In this document: positions 8,978 through 18,660 of the stretch, one piece after another | Position numbering within the stretch: position 1 is the stretch's first letter | Layout of the letters: the number at the start of each line of letters is the position of its first letter | Source: Bradyrhizobium pachyrhizi | Lineage (GTDB): Bacteria; Pseudomonadota; Alphaproteobacteria; Rhizobiales; Xanthobacteraceae | DNA length: 64,000 bases | NCBI RefSeq assembly: GCF_001189245.1 | Contig: NZ_LFIQ01000059.1 | Span: forward strand, 41,184 to 105,183 | Direction: 5' to 3' | Position numbers and translations under genes: made by a program | Notes under the pieces: model-generated | Told to the model about the DNA's origin: nothing | The model's input: only the letters and a program-made list of their open reading frames with translations | Database searches by the model: none

Positions 8978-9340
8978 GCTAGCGGCTCATAGCACTCTTG
9001 CCATCGAGCCCGAGCGGCGTGAGACAGGATCGCTAAGGAGATGGGTGCTGCACCTCCAAGCCCGGCGGGGTTTAGCGGATGCTGTTGCGGCAAGCGCCGC
9101 AACTCGGGCTGACCGGCAAAGCAAGCGCCTTGGCCGGCATAGTCGCGAATGGCCGAACGCCACATGAGGTAAAGGGAGGTATATAGGTAAATAAGATGCC
9201 TTTTGCCAAGCCGTCATATTGCGAGAACGTTCGTCGTGGCTTGCGGGCTCGTCGCACCGCTGTCGCGTCACAAAACCAGTGCCATCCACCTGTCCTTCCG
9301 CGTCAAGCGATCCGATGATCCTCGATGAGTTGAGTCAACA
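8978..9340. other. intergenic region, no gene seen
   Basis: A 40-codon plus-strand frame from 9196 has a GGAGG 16 bases upstream, too far for a confident call. Otherwise there is nothing protein-like. It could hold a separate promoter for the exporter gene. Confidence 0.3.
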
Positions 9341-10495
9341 ATGAGCGGGTCAAGCACACGGCAGTTCGTCTACCTCTCGCATTTGATCATTCAGATCGGC
9401 GGATGGGCGTTCCGTATCGGCATCCTGATCGGCCTTCTGCAATCCGGCATGAGCGCCGCGGGCCTCGGCATTGCGGTCACTTTTGCGCCGATCATGCTTG
9501 GCAGCCTCTTCCTGTCGCCGTTGGTCGACAGGGGCGATCCGATCTCCGCCATGATGATCGTCAATGCTGTTCGCATATGCGCGCTGCTCGCCATCTTCGG
9601 CAGCGACGGAGCCGATTCCTTTCAGAGCTATGCCGCAATGGCCGTCCTGAGCCTGGTCCAGCCCGTCTATTTGTCTGCAGAGGTTGCTTTCTTCCGTCGT
9701 ATTACATCGGAAGACGGCATGATCTCGGTGCTACGCAATATCGCCAATATCGACTGGCTCACCTATCTCTTGGGAGTGTTTGCAGGTGCCATGCTATCCG
9801 ATCAATTGCACTTGCCTGGCGTTTTGGCCTTCAACATATCGGCGATCATCCTGTCCTTGATTGTGCTCCTTGGCATCAAGCAGCAGTTCAGAAGGACGCC
9901 AGCCGTTCTTGAGGCGCGGCCTTCCGGAACCGTCCTGGACTTGGCACCCCTCTATCCCGCATTCTTGGCTGTTTTTCTGCTCAACCTCGGCGCCGGCATC
10001 ATCAATGTCTATCCTGCGATCCATGCCACAGCTGACGGGGTTCTCGACAAAAGCGTTCTGTTGACGATCGTCATGACGAACGGCGTTTTTGCCTTGCTGG
10101 GGGCCCTAGCCGTCAAGCCGATTTACGACCGGCTGGGCGCCTTGCCGACCATCGCCGGGGCTGCAATGCTGCTCGCGGCATGCCTTGCAATGATGTCACT
10201 CGATGCCAGCCTGACTTTGGTCATCGTGTCCAGCAGCGCAATGCTTGGTTTCGGCCAGATATTTGCGGCTGCCGCTCACGCGCACATGGTGTCCTCAGTG
10301 GCTCCGGATCGGGCCGGTCGCCTTTCTGGGTTATTTCAATGCTGCACCTATAGCGGCGTTGCGGGAAATGGCATTGCCTTGTCGCTTCTAGGTGATTGGC
10401 TTGCTCTCGGCACGATCGTTCTTTTATGTGCGGCGAGCGCATTTGTTGCCTTCGCCGTTGCGACCTTCGCGGTGGTCAGATCAAGGGATTCTTGA
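9341..10495 (+). CDS. MFS transporter, probable exporter
   Basis: The 384-residue product has about eleven or twelve hydrophobic segments and the general build of drug or siderophore exporters of the EntS-like MFS group. Examples are IGGWAFRIGILIGLLQSG at the N-terminus, LFLSPLVDRGDP as the cytoplasmic loop after helix 2, and a second half starting near residue 200 (LAPLYPAFLAVFLLNLGAG). It would move a small solute or peptide out across the inner membrane using the proton gradient. It lies on the same strand as the peptide and TPR genes and 40 bases before the DUF3088 gene. The cargo is unknown; the short peptide is one candidate. Confidence 0.85.
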   Translation: MSGSSTRQFVYLSHLIIQIGGWAFRIGILIGLLQSGMSAAGLGIAVTFAPIMLGSLFLSPLVDRGDPISAMMIVNAVRICALLAIFGSDGADSFQSYAAMAVLSLVQPVYLSAEVAFFRRITSEDGMISVLRNIANIDWLTYLLGVFAGAMLSDQLHLPGVLAFNISAIILSLIVLLGIKQQFRRTPAVLEARPSGTVLDLAPLYPAFLAVFLLNLGAGIINVYPAIHATADGVLDKSVLLTIVMTNGVFALLGALAVKPIYDRLGALPTIAGAAMLLAACLAMMSLDASLTLVIVSSSAMLGFGQIFAAAAHAHMVSSVAPDRAGRLSGLFQCCTYSGVAGNGIALSLLGDWLALGTIVLLCAASAFVAFAVATFAVVRSRDS

Positions 10496-10535
10496 GCTTC
10501 ATGTCCTGCCGATCGCTAGATCAAGGATCCACACC

Positions 10536-10901
10536 ATGCCTTGGGATCAGCTGTTCTTGTTAGAACGCCCTTTTGAGGAGCCGGCCTTGCCGGGACGGCA
10601 ATTCTATTGTTGGCAATGCTTGCTGTTGGACGGGTTGCTGTCGGCGTTTCCAAGCCGCGCTGCGAGGCTTGATGTTCGTCGGATTTCCTGGGCGAGACCA
10701 CGAGCCGCGCTCATCGAGAGGCTTGGGCAGGATCATCAATCCGCGCCCGTTCTGATTTTGGAGAAGGAAAGGCCTTTACCAGTGGATGCGAAGTACGCGA
10801 ATGGGCTCGCCTATGTCGACGATGTGTTTGCAATCCTTGATCTTCTGGCTGCGCGCCACGGATTTCCTGCGCCTTACCGTCGAACAGTCCGCAGCTGGTA
10901 G
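10536..10901 (+). CDS. DUF3088 family protein, thioredoxin-like
   Basis: This 121-residue soluble protein begins MPWDQLFLLERPFEEPALPG, followed by FYCWQCLLLDGLL with a CWQC motif. It continues LDVRRISWARPR, APVLILEKE and VDDVFAILDLLAARHGFP. This matches what I recall of the DUF3088 family, whose fold is thioredoxin- or glutaredoxin-like. CxxC in such a fold can support redox or thiol exchange, but the biochemical role of the family is not known to me. The ATG at 10536 is 40 bases after the exporter stop, so the two are probably co-transcribed, and the gene ends 14 bases before the end of the convergent LysR gene. Confidence 0.8.
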   Translation: MPWDQLFLLERPFEEPALPGRQFYCWQCLLLDGLLSAFPSRAARLDVRRISWARPRAALIERLGQDHQSAPVLILEKERPLPVDAKYANGLAYVDDVFAILDLLAARHGFPAPYRRTVRSW

Positions 10902-10915
10902 GTCCATGATGGTCA

Positions 10916-11887
10916 TCAACGACTTGACGCCAGCAGGGGCCGATCGGGAAGCTTCGATTGAGCGGCTTGCTTGACCTGCCGGGTTGGGGCTGCGAACGGC
11001 AACCGCTGATGATCCCGGTCCAGTATTTCTGACAGCGCCCAGCGCTCAAACTGTTTGACAGCCGCGCTATTGCGGGCTTGCCCGTTGACAAACATGTAGA
11101 TTGAGCGATTGACCGGCACGAAGCCGAATGGAGCTACGAGCTCTCCCTTCTCAAGGTTGCTTCTGACCAGAATTTGCGAGCATATGGCGGCTCCCAGCCC
11201 ACTTTTTGCCGCCTCCAAAGCCAAGGAAAATGTGTCAAACACGACCTTGCGCGATGCTTGTAAGCATATTGCAGCTGCGCTGGCCCATTCGCTCCAGGCG
11301 TCCAGCCTATCGGCCTCGTGCAACAGAGAGATAGACAGAATATCTTCCGGGCTTTTGATCGCCTCGAGCGTAGATGGCGCACAGACTGGGCCAATCATCT
11401 CATTTGAAGCGTGAGCCTCGCGGACGGGAAGCGGCCGCTTCAGTGGGCCGGCGACAAACAATACGTCCAACGCGCCAACAGCGAGCGCGTCAAGATCGGC
11501 TCCGGTTTCAAAAACAAGGTCAATGTCCGGATAGAGTTTGCGGAACCGACCGATACGGGGCAACAGGCCGTGCGACAAAAATGTGGTTGAGCATCCGACC
11601 ACCACAGAACGTCCTGCATGGCGCCTTCGTAGCTCGTAGCATCCCTTCTCGAGCATGGTGAACGCGTTTGCACAGTTGCGCTTGAGCTGTTCGCCGTCGG
11701 ATGTCAGTCGCACGCCCGAACTATGGCGCACGAATAGTCTCCTGCCGAACCAATCCTCAAGCAGGCGCATCTGGTAGCTTACCGCGCCGGTCGTCATATT
11801 CAGTCGCTCGGCTGCCCTGGAGAAGCTTGGAAACTCGCTGACCGCCTCAAACAGATGGAGGCTTTTCAGGATCGGTAGCTTGCGCAT
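10916..11887 (-). CDS. LysR-type transcriptional regulator, GcvA-like
   Basis: The 323-residue regulator starts with a helix-turn-helix domain: LKSLHLFEAVSEFPSFSRAAERL then GAVSYQMRLLEDWFGRRLF. The opening is typical of the GcvA/AmpR branch. The C-terminal half is the substrate-binding-like effector domain (VVVGCSTTFLSHGLLPRIG, then GLGAAICSQILV). It would bind DNA as a tetramer and respond to a small ligand. It converges on the DUF3088 gene, so it does not share a divergent promoter with the exporter operon. It may still control that operon or the S9 peptidase gene behind it. The length is normal and the frame intact. Confidence 0.92.
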   Translation of the reverse strand: MRKLPILKSLHLFEAVSEFPSFSRAAERLNMTTGAVSYQMRLLEDWFGRRLFVRHSSGVRLTSDGEQLKRNCANAFTMLEKGCYELRRRHAGRSVVVGCSTTFLSHGLLPRIGRFRKLYPDIDLVFETGADLDALAVGALDVLFVAGPLKRPLPVREAHASNEMIGPVCAPSTLEAIKSPEDILSISLLHEADRLDAWSEWASAAAICLQASRKVVFDTFSLALEAAKSGLGAAICSQILVRSNLEKGELVAPFGFVPVNRSIYMFVNGQARNSAAVKQFERWALSEILDRDHQRLPFAAPTRQVKQAAQSKLPDRPLLASSR

Positions 11888-12479
11888 CTTTCTTTCCTGC
11901 CTCTCACTGGGATAGCTGTTGTGGGGCCCTGCAGTGTGCGCCGATTTTCTGCAGCTTCGACAACCGCCGTCGCTGACTGCCGGGACCGCCCACGACTGAG
12001 ACTTCTTTCGGATCTGCCTGTCACGGCGAACTCAACGGCCTGGCTCCCTGCCCCAGCCGGTCGACCTATCGATCTGGCACATAACCACTTGAGATCCGGT
12101 ATCCCTGAGGCACAATTAGATTCCATATCATTCGATGCAGGGTCGATCGCTGCGCGATTTCTCCAGAAAGCCTGAACGGAGCTTGAGATTTAGAACGCCA
12201 ACTCATGGGTCAATTTGGCTCAGCAAAACGTCGACCCTTCATGGGCAGCGGCCTGGCCAGCCATATTGCATGACGAACTGGAAATTGCGGGCTTGCGTTC
12301 GAACACCTCCAGCGTATGTGGGAATTCGTCCAGTTCCCCTTGAAATCTGTGGCATCTTGTCCGTCGATTGCGTGGCTCTGTTAATCGCCTGGGATCTCGC
12401 CTCGATGATTCAGCTGACGGACGTGGTGACGTCGAAATCATGAATGGTGGAGCCCGGTTCATCAGCCCGTGCGGCGATT
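11888..12479. other. intergenic region, no gene seen
   Basis: About 590 bases between the LysR start and the S9 peptidase stop. No frame on either strand has protein-like composition or a good ribosome site. It should contain the LysR promoter. Confidence 0.35.
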
Positions 12480-14603
12480 TTATTCAGAACAAAGCCGCCT
12501 CGATGCATAGGTGTATTCAAGGGCCAGTCGACGCGCCATTTCGATGAGATTGGCCGACGCGCTGTGCCCCCCATCGATGTTCTCGTAGTAGAAGTAAGGC
12601 TGGCCCAGGGCGGCGAGCTTTGCTGCAGCCTTGCGGCCGTGCGCGGGATGCACACGGTCGTCCTTGGTGGAGGTAAGAATTAAAGGCGCCGGGTATGGCT
12701 TGCCCGGCACCAGTTTCTGATAAGGCGAGTAGCCTTCGATCCACGCGCGCTGGTCGGGAAAAGCGGGATCGCCGTACTCGCCGATCCAGGAGGCGCCGGC
12801 GCCCAATTTGGTGTATCGAAGCATGTCAAACAGCGGTACCTGAATGATCGCCGCGTTGAAGAGCTCGGGACGTTGGGTGATTGCGGTGCCAACGAGTAGC
12901 CCGCCCTGGCTGCCGCCAATGACTCCGAGCCGGCGCGGACTTGTGATCTTGCGGCGGATCAGGTCCTCGGCAACGGCGATGAAATCATCCCACGTCGTCT
13001 GCTTCGTTGCGCCTTGGGCCGCTTGATGCCATTGCGGGCCAAACTCGCCGCCCCCTCGCAGATTTGCAACGACATAGGCATTACCCTGTTCGAGCCAGAG
13101 CCGGCCCACAGGGCCTAGATAAGAGGGCAGAAGCGAAGCCTGGAACCCGCCATAGCCATAAAGAAGGGTCGGAATGGCGCCGTCAAATCTTGCGTTCTTC
13201 GGTAGCACCAAGGAATAGGGAATTGACGTGCGATCACGCGAAGTCGCTTCGAACTGCTCTACGACATGCTTGGACGCATCAAACGCAGTAGGTGTCGTCT
13301 TCAATTCCTCGAGTTTTTGAGTTTCGGCATCAAAATACCAGACTGACGTTGGCCTGAGATAGCTTGAGACGGCGAACATGGCCTGGTCCGCCTCGTCGGA
13401 AGCGGCTGTCACGCTGACATTGGTATGTTCCGGCAGCTGGATCGGCGTCGCCGACCAGGCTCCCTGATCGTACTTGTAAACGAACGCTTTGCTTTGAACG
13501 TTATCCAGGATCGTCAGGATCAACAGGTTCTTTGTGAAGCTTAGCCCGCTCAGGGCCTGACGAGGCCTAGGCTTGAAGACAAGCGAGGCTTTGGCGTTCA
13601 GTGGATCCTGTTTCCATTCGGTCAGGTCATACGAAATCAGCGATCCGGCACTGAAGCTGACATCACCCGAGGCCGTCCACTCCTCGTCAAGTTTCACAAG
13701 CAGGCGATGATTCACGAGGCCTACGATCTCCGCTTTCTTCGGCAGATTGAGTTTGACGACCCCATCGGGGCGGAAGAGCACGTACTCATGCTCGAAAAAC
13801 CCGATCGCGCGAATGGCCCCCGTCGCATGAACACGACCTTCACTGTCTCGAAGTACCAGGGGCATCGCCCGAACGTCGTTCGGCTCGCCGCGAAAGACCT
13901 CGCGCGCCTCGCTGAACGGCTGAGCGCGTTTGAGCTCCTTAACAACAAAGGGGTAGCCGGCCTGCGTCAAAGAGCCCTCGCCCCAGTCGCCTGCAACAAG
14001 GAGTGTGTCACGATCGACCCAGCTGACGCTCTGCTTGCTCTCTGGAAGATAAAAGCCGTTCGCAACGAAGCTCTTTGCCTCGCGGTCGAACTCGCGCATG
14101 GATGCGGCATCCTTGCCGCCGTCGGAAAGGCTGATCAGGCAGAGGCGCTCTTCAGGCGGAAGGCAGCTGGCGCCTTGAAAGATCCAGTTCTTGTTCTCGG
14201 CAACCGCCAAGGCGTCCACGTCAAGGATGGTTTCCCACCGTGGCTCTAGGCGACGATAGCTCTCAGGCGTGGTGCGCCGCCAGATGCCGCGCACATGATC
14301 CTCATCTTTCCAAAAATTCTCCAACCCGTGACGTCCCAGGGAGACATATGGAATTCGATCCTTGGCCTGCAAGATAGAGAGCGCCTGTTCGTAGAAGACC
14401 CGATAGCGGGGATCAGCCTGGAGTACCCCGAGTGTCTTCTCGTTCTCGGCACGGGCCCATGCCAATGCGCCCTTTCCTTCGATCTCCTCGAGCCAGAGAA
14501 ATGGATCGTCAGCCGGCACCGGAGCCGATCGCTCCTGTGAAAGCGCCGTGGGGGTGAAGCAGGCAATCGAAAGCAGCGCGGCGGAAAGGAATGATGTATT
14601 CAT
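12480..14603 (-). CDS. secreted prolyl oligopeptidase (S9 family)
   Basis: This is a 707-residue serine peptidase that cuts short peptides, typically after proline. The start at 14603 gives a signal peptide (MNTSFLSAALLSIACFTPTA) with a GGAGAAG site upstream; the longer frame is unlikely. After the propeller domain the catalytic domain carries GGSQGGLLVG (nucleophile serine), TKDDRVHP (aspartate) and NIDGGHSAS (histidine). The entry loop PTLLYGYGGF and RGGGEFGPQWH are typical of S9A enzymes. It should be periplasmic. It is the only peptidase near the small peptide gene, so processing of that peptide is possible, but it is separated from it by the LysR gene. It could equally be a general peptide scavenger. 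Confidence 0.93.
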   Translation of the reverse strand: MNTSFLSAALLSIACFTPTALSQERSAPVPADDPFLWLEEIEGKGALAWARAENEKTLGVLQADPRYRVFYEQALSILQAKDRIPYVSLGRHGLENFWKDEDHVRGIWRRTTPESYRRLEPRWETILDVDALAVAENKNWIFQGASCLPPEERLCLISLSDGGKDAASMREFDREAKSFVANGFYLPESKQSVSWVDRDTLLVAGDWGEGSLTQAGYPFVVKELKRAQPFSEAREVFRGEPNDVRAMPLVLRDSEGRVHATGAIRAIGFFEHEYVLFRPDGVVKLNLPKKAEIVGLVNHRLLVKLDEEWTASGDVSFSAGSLISYDLTEWKQDPLNAKASLVFKPRPRQALSGLSFTKNLLILTILDNVQSKAFVYKYDQGAWSATPIQLPEHTNVSVTAASDEADQAMFAVSSYLRPTSVWYFDAETQKLEELKTTPTAFDASKHVVEQFEATSRDRTSIPYSLVLPKNARFDGAIPTLLYGYGGFQASLLPSYLGPVGRLWLEQGNAYVVANLRGGGEFGPQWHQAAQGATKQTTWDDFIAVAEDLIRRKITSPRRLGVIGGSQGGLLVGTAITQRPELFNAAIIQVPLFDMLRYTKLGAGASWIGEYGDPAFPDQRAWIEGYSPYQKLVPGKPYPAPLILTSTKDDRVHPAHGRKAAAKLAALGQPYFYYENIDGGHSASANLIEMARRLALEYTYASRRLCSE

Positions 14604-15796
14604 GGACTTCTCCGGCTGAGGTCGAACGGCCGCGCTCGCAGGCCTGTCGAGGAGAAGCGTAAGCACGCAACCTATGACACAGCGCGGCTTATGCCATCTG
14701 GTGATCCATTCACTGCAAACTGCGTGCCGGCTAAAGAATTGCAAGTTTCAGCCGTTCAGGGCTGCACGACCATGTCCGGTTGCCGACATTGGTTGCGAAG
14801 CAGACACCAACGGCGCGTCGGCGGGATCGAATGTCAGACGCCGCCAGTATTTTCGATCTTCAGTGGTCAAGAAGGGGCACAACGATGCACCGCCCGCCAA
14901 TGCTATCTGCATATGAGTAGATTCGTCGCAGCTGGCGTTATCGGTCAGATTGATCGATGGCGGTCATCAAGATACGGAACAGCACGTTGATCGGCAGCCA
15001 GATCGCGATCAGGTCAAGGGCGGCGTACATGGTGATTTCCGATTCGTGACCGCAGGTATCTGTCGAGTTGGACGGGCTCCGCCTTTACCGAAACACGCAA
15101 AACGCACCGACCACCCCGTTCCTCGAGGGCAGAAGCAGCAGTTGCGGGCCTACGTAGCAACGCGTGTTGGGGCGCGCCTACAGTCAACAACAGGTTCAAG
15201 CGCCAGATCAGGTTCTATCTTGAGACAAGATGGCGCAACGAAGCTGTCATCAGCAGCCTTTTAGGGAGCTGGGGTCAGGCTCGAAAGATCCTGAATCGAC
15301 CGGCGGGACGAGCCCGTGGTCCTTCATCGAAGGCGTACCACGCGAAAGGACGTCATAGGCGCGAGATTTTCAATCGAGAATGCCCGCTGCTAGCCGGGCC
15401 ATGCGGGCTGGCTGAAGGCGAGTGCAAGCCTGGCTTCGAACTGTTCCGCAACAGCGCTGTTGCGGTCCATAGGCAAGCGCCCATTTCCGGCGCGGAACGA
15501 TCAACGGATAGCATCACGCCACCCCGTGGCGCCGCCACTCGCATCAGCGTCGTTTACAATTAGCAGCAAGAAGTTGGCTGTATCGCTCCCGTTCTGGTCA
15601 TGGACCAGTCGCATGCTGGCTTGACGCAGCTCATTAACGTCCCCGGTCATCACCCGGGCCTGCGCGGCCCGCAAGAACCGCGTCAGCGCCAAAGAGCTGG
15701 ATTATTGCTCTATCCTGCTACAGAGACGTGCAATCCGCCGTGCCATGCTTTTCGCCCGGTCACTCCTCGCCGGCACCGAGCTCTTGCCCGCGACGA
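14604..15796. other. long intergenic region; one possible 30-residue hydrophobic ORF
   Basis: Most of this 1.2 kb shows nothing protein-like. On the minus strand, 14938-15030 encodes a 30-residue hydrophobic frame (MYAALDLIAIWLPINVLF...) with GGAAA seven bases before the ATG. It would form one membrane helix. It may be a small membrane protein or the last part of a lost gene. Confidence 0.3.
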
Positions 15797-17620
15797 TTAT
15801 CGAGCGAAGCCTGTCGGCGCCGTCAGATCCCAGAGTCTGTCCTGCGTATGCTTCAGTGGGGCCGAAAGCGCCTCAAAGGCCGACTTCACGTCTGCGGAGG
15901 CAGCCTCCTTTAAAGCGGCATCCGCGGGGTCGATCTCGTTGTAGGCAGTGAGAGCCTCGGCATAGTTCCAGTACAGGGGCATTTGAGCCTCGTTGGTCCA
16001 GCCAAGACCGAGATAGTGGAACTGATCAGCCGGAACCGTGACGCGGCTTTTGTCCAGCTCCTGGACATAGTCCGCCGACCATTTGTGAATGGTGTAGGAT
16101 TTAAGCTTGTGCATCATCGACTGCCAGCGCTCAATGCGCTCGTCGAGCGGCATGTTGGCCGCCTTCGAAATAGCGCGTGCGATCTCTTCGGGGTGATTTG
16201 GATCCACCAGCAGCGCCTCATTGAAATCTTCAGCCGCGCCGGCAAACTTCGATAATACCAGAACGCCGGGATCCTTCGGGTCTTGTGCAGCAACATACTC
16301 TTTCGCTACCAGATTCATGCCGTCGCGCAACGGTGTCACGACGCCAACATGGGCAGCACGGTAAAGACGCGCGAGTGCAGCCTGGCTGAACGATTCGTTC
16401 TTGTAGTGGATCGGCCTCCATTCGTCTGTGCCATGCTGGTTATTGACGTGGTTGATCGCGTTCTCCACGTCGTCCTTGTATCTTTGATATTCTTCGACGT
16501 CAGCGCGTGATGACGGGGCGATCTGCAACAGCGAGATGCTGCGCGGCGGCTCGGTGGCCAAAACCTGATTAAATGCCTCGACCCGTTTGTCGATACCCTT
16601 CGTGTAGTCGAGCCGGTCTACGCCGATTGCAAGCTTGGCGCCCTCGAAGCTTTGCAACAGCGAGGAGATTCTTTCTTGCTCTGCGGGCGAGAGGTCCGCC
16701 GCAAGATAATCCGCGAACTGCTTGGGATCGATACCGATTGGGAACTTTTGAAGTCGCGTCTGGCCGCGCTCCGTCGTCACGACGCCATCCTTGCTCTCCA
16801 ACCCAAAATGGGTTCGCAGACAAGCCACGAAATTGTTCAGATCGAAGTTCGTCTGAAAGCCGAGCAGATCGTACTTCAGCATCGACTTCATCAGTTCAAG
16901 ATGATTGGGCACGCGCTCTATCATATCGGGCGTCGGCCACGGCGTATGGAGGAAAAAGCCGGTTGGCCGCTCAATGCCGAGCTCATCCAGAGTGGCCCCG
17001 AGGGGGAGCAAATGATAATCATGCACCCAAAATGCGTCCCTATCTCGTACGTCGAAGGCCGCACGCGCAATAAAGTCGTTGACCTCTCGATAGCTGGCAT
17101 AATCCTCTTGCGAGCCCGACATCCGGTCCGGCAGGGAGTGCAATGCTGGCCATAGCGTCGAATTCGAAAAACCTCGATAGTAGCCAGGATAGTTCGCGGC
17201 TGGCAGATCGAGCCTGGCGACATGGCCTGCACCAGTCTCGACGAGTGGCAGGGGTCGCTCGGTCCCGTCGCCGCGGTTCTCCGAAGAGCCCACCCAGACC
17301 GCGCCAGAACGTTCCACGACCGGCTCGAGGGCCGCGGCGAGTCCGCCGGTCTGGGGTTTATTGGGGTCGAAGGGTGCAATGCGGTTCGAAATGATGACAA
17401 GCTTCAAATCGGGTTGCTGGTTGAGCGCATCGAAGCGATCCTCCACCTCGTCGAACACATTCGGATCAGAAGGACCTCCAGCGGCTTGCTGCTCCAGCGG
17501 TATCTCATGCAGGTGCAGGTCAAAGGCCGCGTGGCCTATGGTCTCATCTTGCTGAGCGGCCTGTGATGTACCGCCGGGACCTGATGTTGCCGCGTCGAGA
17601 GTGTCATGGATTCGAACCAT
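15797..17620 (-). CDS. otsA: trehalose-6-phosphate synthase with N-terminal extension
   Basis: This GT20 enzyme joins UDP-glucose and glucose-6-phosphate to make trehalose-6-phosphate in osmotic and desiccation tolerance. Signature blocks are KLVIISNRIAPF, TGGLAAALEPV, FWVHDYHLLPLG, GVDRLDYTKGIDKR and VLSKFAGAAEDF. The ATG at 17620 has GGAG seven bases upstream. The product is 607 residues, about 100 longer than typical OtsA. The extra sequence is an N-terminal low-complexity segment (residues 1-70), with a little more at the C-terminus. No phosphatase gene (otsB) lies beside it. Nodule bacteria use this pathway for stress survival. Confidence 0.95.
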   Translation of the reverse strand: MVRIHDTLDAATSGPGGTSQAAQQDETIGHAAFDLHLHEIPLEQQAAGGPSDPNVFDEVEDRFDALNQQPDLKLVIISNRIAPFDPNKPQTGGLAAALEPVVERSGAVWVGSSENRGDGTERPLPLVETGAGHVARLDLPAANYPGYYRGFSNSTLWPALHSLPDRMSGSQEDYASYREVNDFIARAAFDVRDRDAFWVHDYHLLPLGATLDELGIERPTGFFLHTPWPTPDMIERVPNHLELMKSMLKYDLLGFQTNFDLNNFVACLRTHFGLESKDGVVTTERGQTRLQKFPIGIDPKQFADYLAADLSPAEQERISSLLQSFEGAKLAIGVDRLDYTKGIDKRVEAFNQVLATEPPRSISLLQIAPSSRADVEEYQRYKDDVENAINHVNNQHGTDEWRPIHYKNESFSQAALARLYRAAHVGVVTPLRDGMNLVAKEYVAAQDPKDPGVLVLSKFAGAAEDFNEALLVDPNHPEEIARAISKAANMPLDERIERWQSMMHKLKSYTIHKWSADYVQELDKSRVTVPADQFHYLGLGWTNEAQMPLYWNYAEALTAYNEIDPADAALKEAASADVKSAFEALSAPLKHTQDRLWDLTAPTGFAR

Positions 17621-18186
17621 TACGTAACTCCGTTTGACGATGTTTCCGATTGATGCAGTTCGCAGATCAGCCCCGAGATATCTCCACTTCGCCAGGTTGG
17701 CAGGCCCAGCTTTCGGGAAGCTGACCGGACACCAAGCTAAATAGCCGCATCGGTTCACCATCCCCGCGCGCGATTGTGGCGGATGAGGCGCTGGCATGTC
17801 GGATTTGAAGGCAAGACCCGGCCTTTTGCCTTCGCTGTGGGTTGGCCGGCCGACGTCGAAAGGCTGATTTCCTTTGCCTTGACTGAAAAGACTTTTGTGA
17901 ATGGCTTTTCGTTCCGAGGTGTCCCGATCGTCGCTCTCAGGGATTTCGAGGACTTTTTTGACGGCCAGATCCTGTTCAACGTGAGCCTGGGCAAGGTGGC
18001 AGCATGTCCAGAGGGATCTTCCAGAAGACCTTCCAGAGTCGCCGGTCAGCGGCCTCGGAGCTCGAAGCGTATCTGAACGAGCCCCTCAGACGATTGGAAT
18101 TCGCAAAGCGCCTTAAAATCCGGGCATCGATCGCAGACCGACACACGAGGTCAGCATCTCCTACCGCAGATACGAATTCGAAGTTG
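17621..18186. other. mostly non-coding; weak protein-like frame on the plus strand
   Basis: The plus-strand frame around 17774-18000 (RPFAFAVGWPADVERLIS, GVPIVALRDFEDFFDGQI) is more protein-like than its complement, but it has no convincing start and breaks down after about 75 codons. I do not recognise it. It may be the remnant of a gene cut by the rearrangement that also truncated AbiEii. Confidence 0.25.
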
Positions 18187-18658
18187 TTAACGTGATTTCG
18201 TCCGCGGATCGGGATTCGCCTTAGCGCCCTGCCGATGCTGGGCGGTTGTCCAGGACGGCTTGTTGGCTCGCGTTTCAATGTCCGCACAGCGCTGCATCAA
18301 CCCATCGAACTTGTCTGGTGTGTCGAGCAAAAGCCCGTCGTCCACCATGTGCTTGTAATCTTGCTCTAGGACGTCTCGCGTCTCCTCCCTCAGGGACGAG
18401 CTTCAATGCACCACCGACGGTTGCGCGATAGTCGATGACCAAGCCTGCGGCATCCTTATCCGAGAAAAACCAGGAGTTGTGCTCCGCGACAACCGCAGCA
18501 AGCTTCCGGTCTTTCAGCGCCTTCTCTGCAATTCCGGCATCGTCCAATCGGACAAGATCGTACCAGTGGCGAGCAAAACGCTCGCCTTTCAATTTGCCTT
18601 GAACGCAAAAAACATAGATCGCGGTAGCCTTTTCCCAGAAAGTACGCTCCGCTTTCAT
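18187..18658 (-). pseudogene. AbiEii-type nucleotidyltransferase toxin, C-terminal half only
   Basis: The reading from 18658 gives RTFWEKATAIYVFCVQGKLK, FARHWYDLVRLDDAGIAEKA and VIDYRATVGGALKLVPEG, the central and late part of AbiEii/AbiGii toxins of type IV toxin-antitoxin systems. Near 18395 the frame shifts by one, and the second frame continues VLEQDYKHMVDDGLLLDTPD and FDGLMQRCADIETRAN to a TAA at 18187, the normal family ending. The N-terminal nucleotidyltransferase core is missing: at 18658 the sequence switches abruptly to a different gene on the other strand. No antitoxin gene lies nearby. It is therefore a dead, truncated toxin. Confidence 0.75.
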
Positions 18659-18660
18659 GG

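Noticed and set aside
17607-17621. A GGTTCGAATCC-like sequence resembling a tRNA T-loop
   Set aside because: It is the start of otsA (MVRIHDT) on the minus strand; no tRNA cloverleaf surrounds it.
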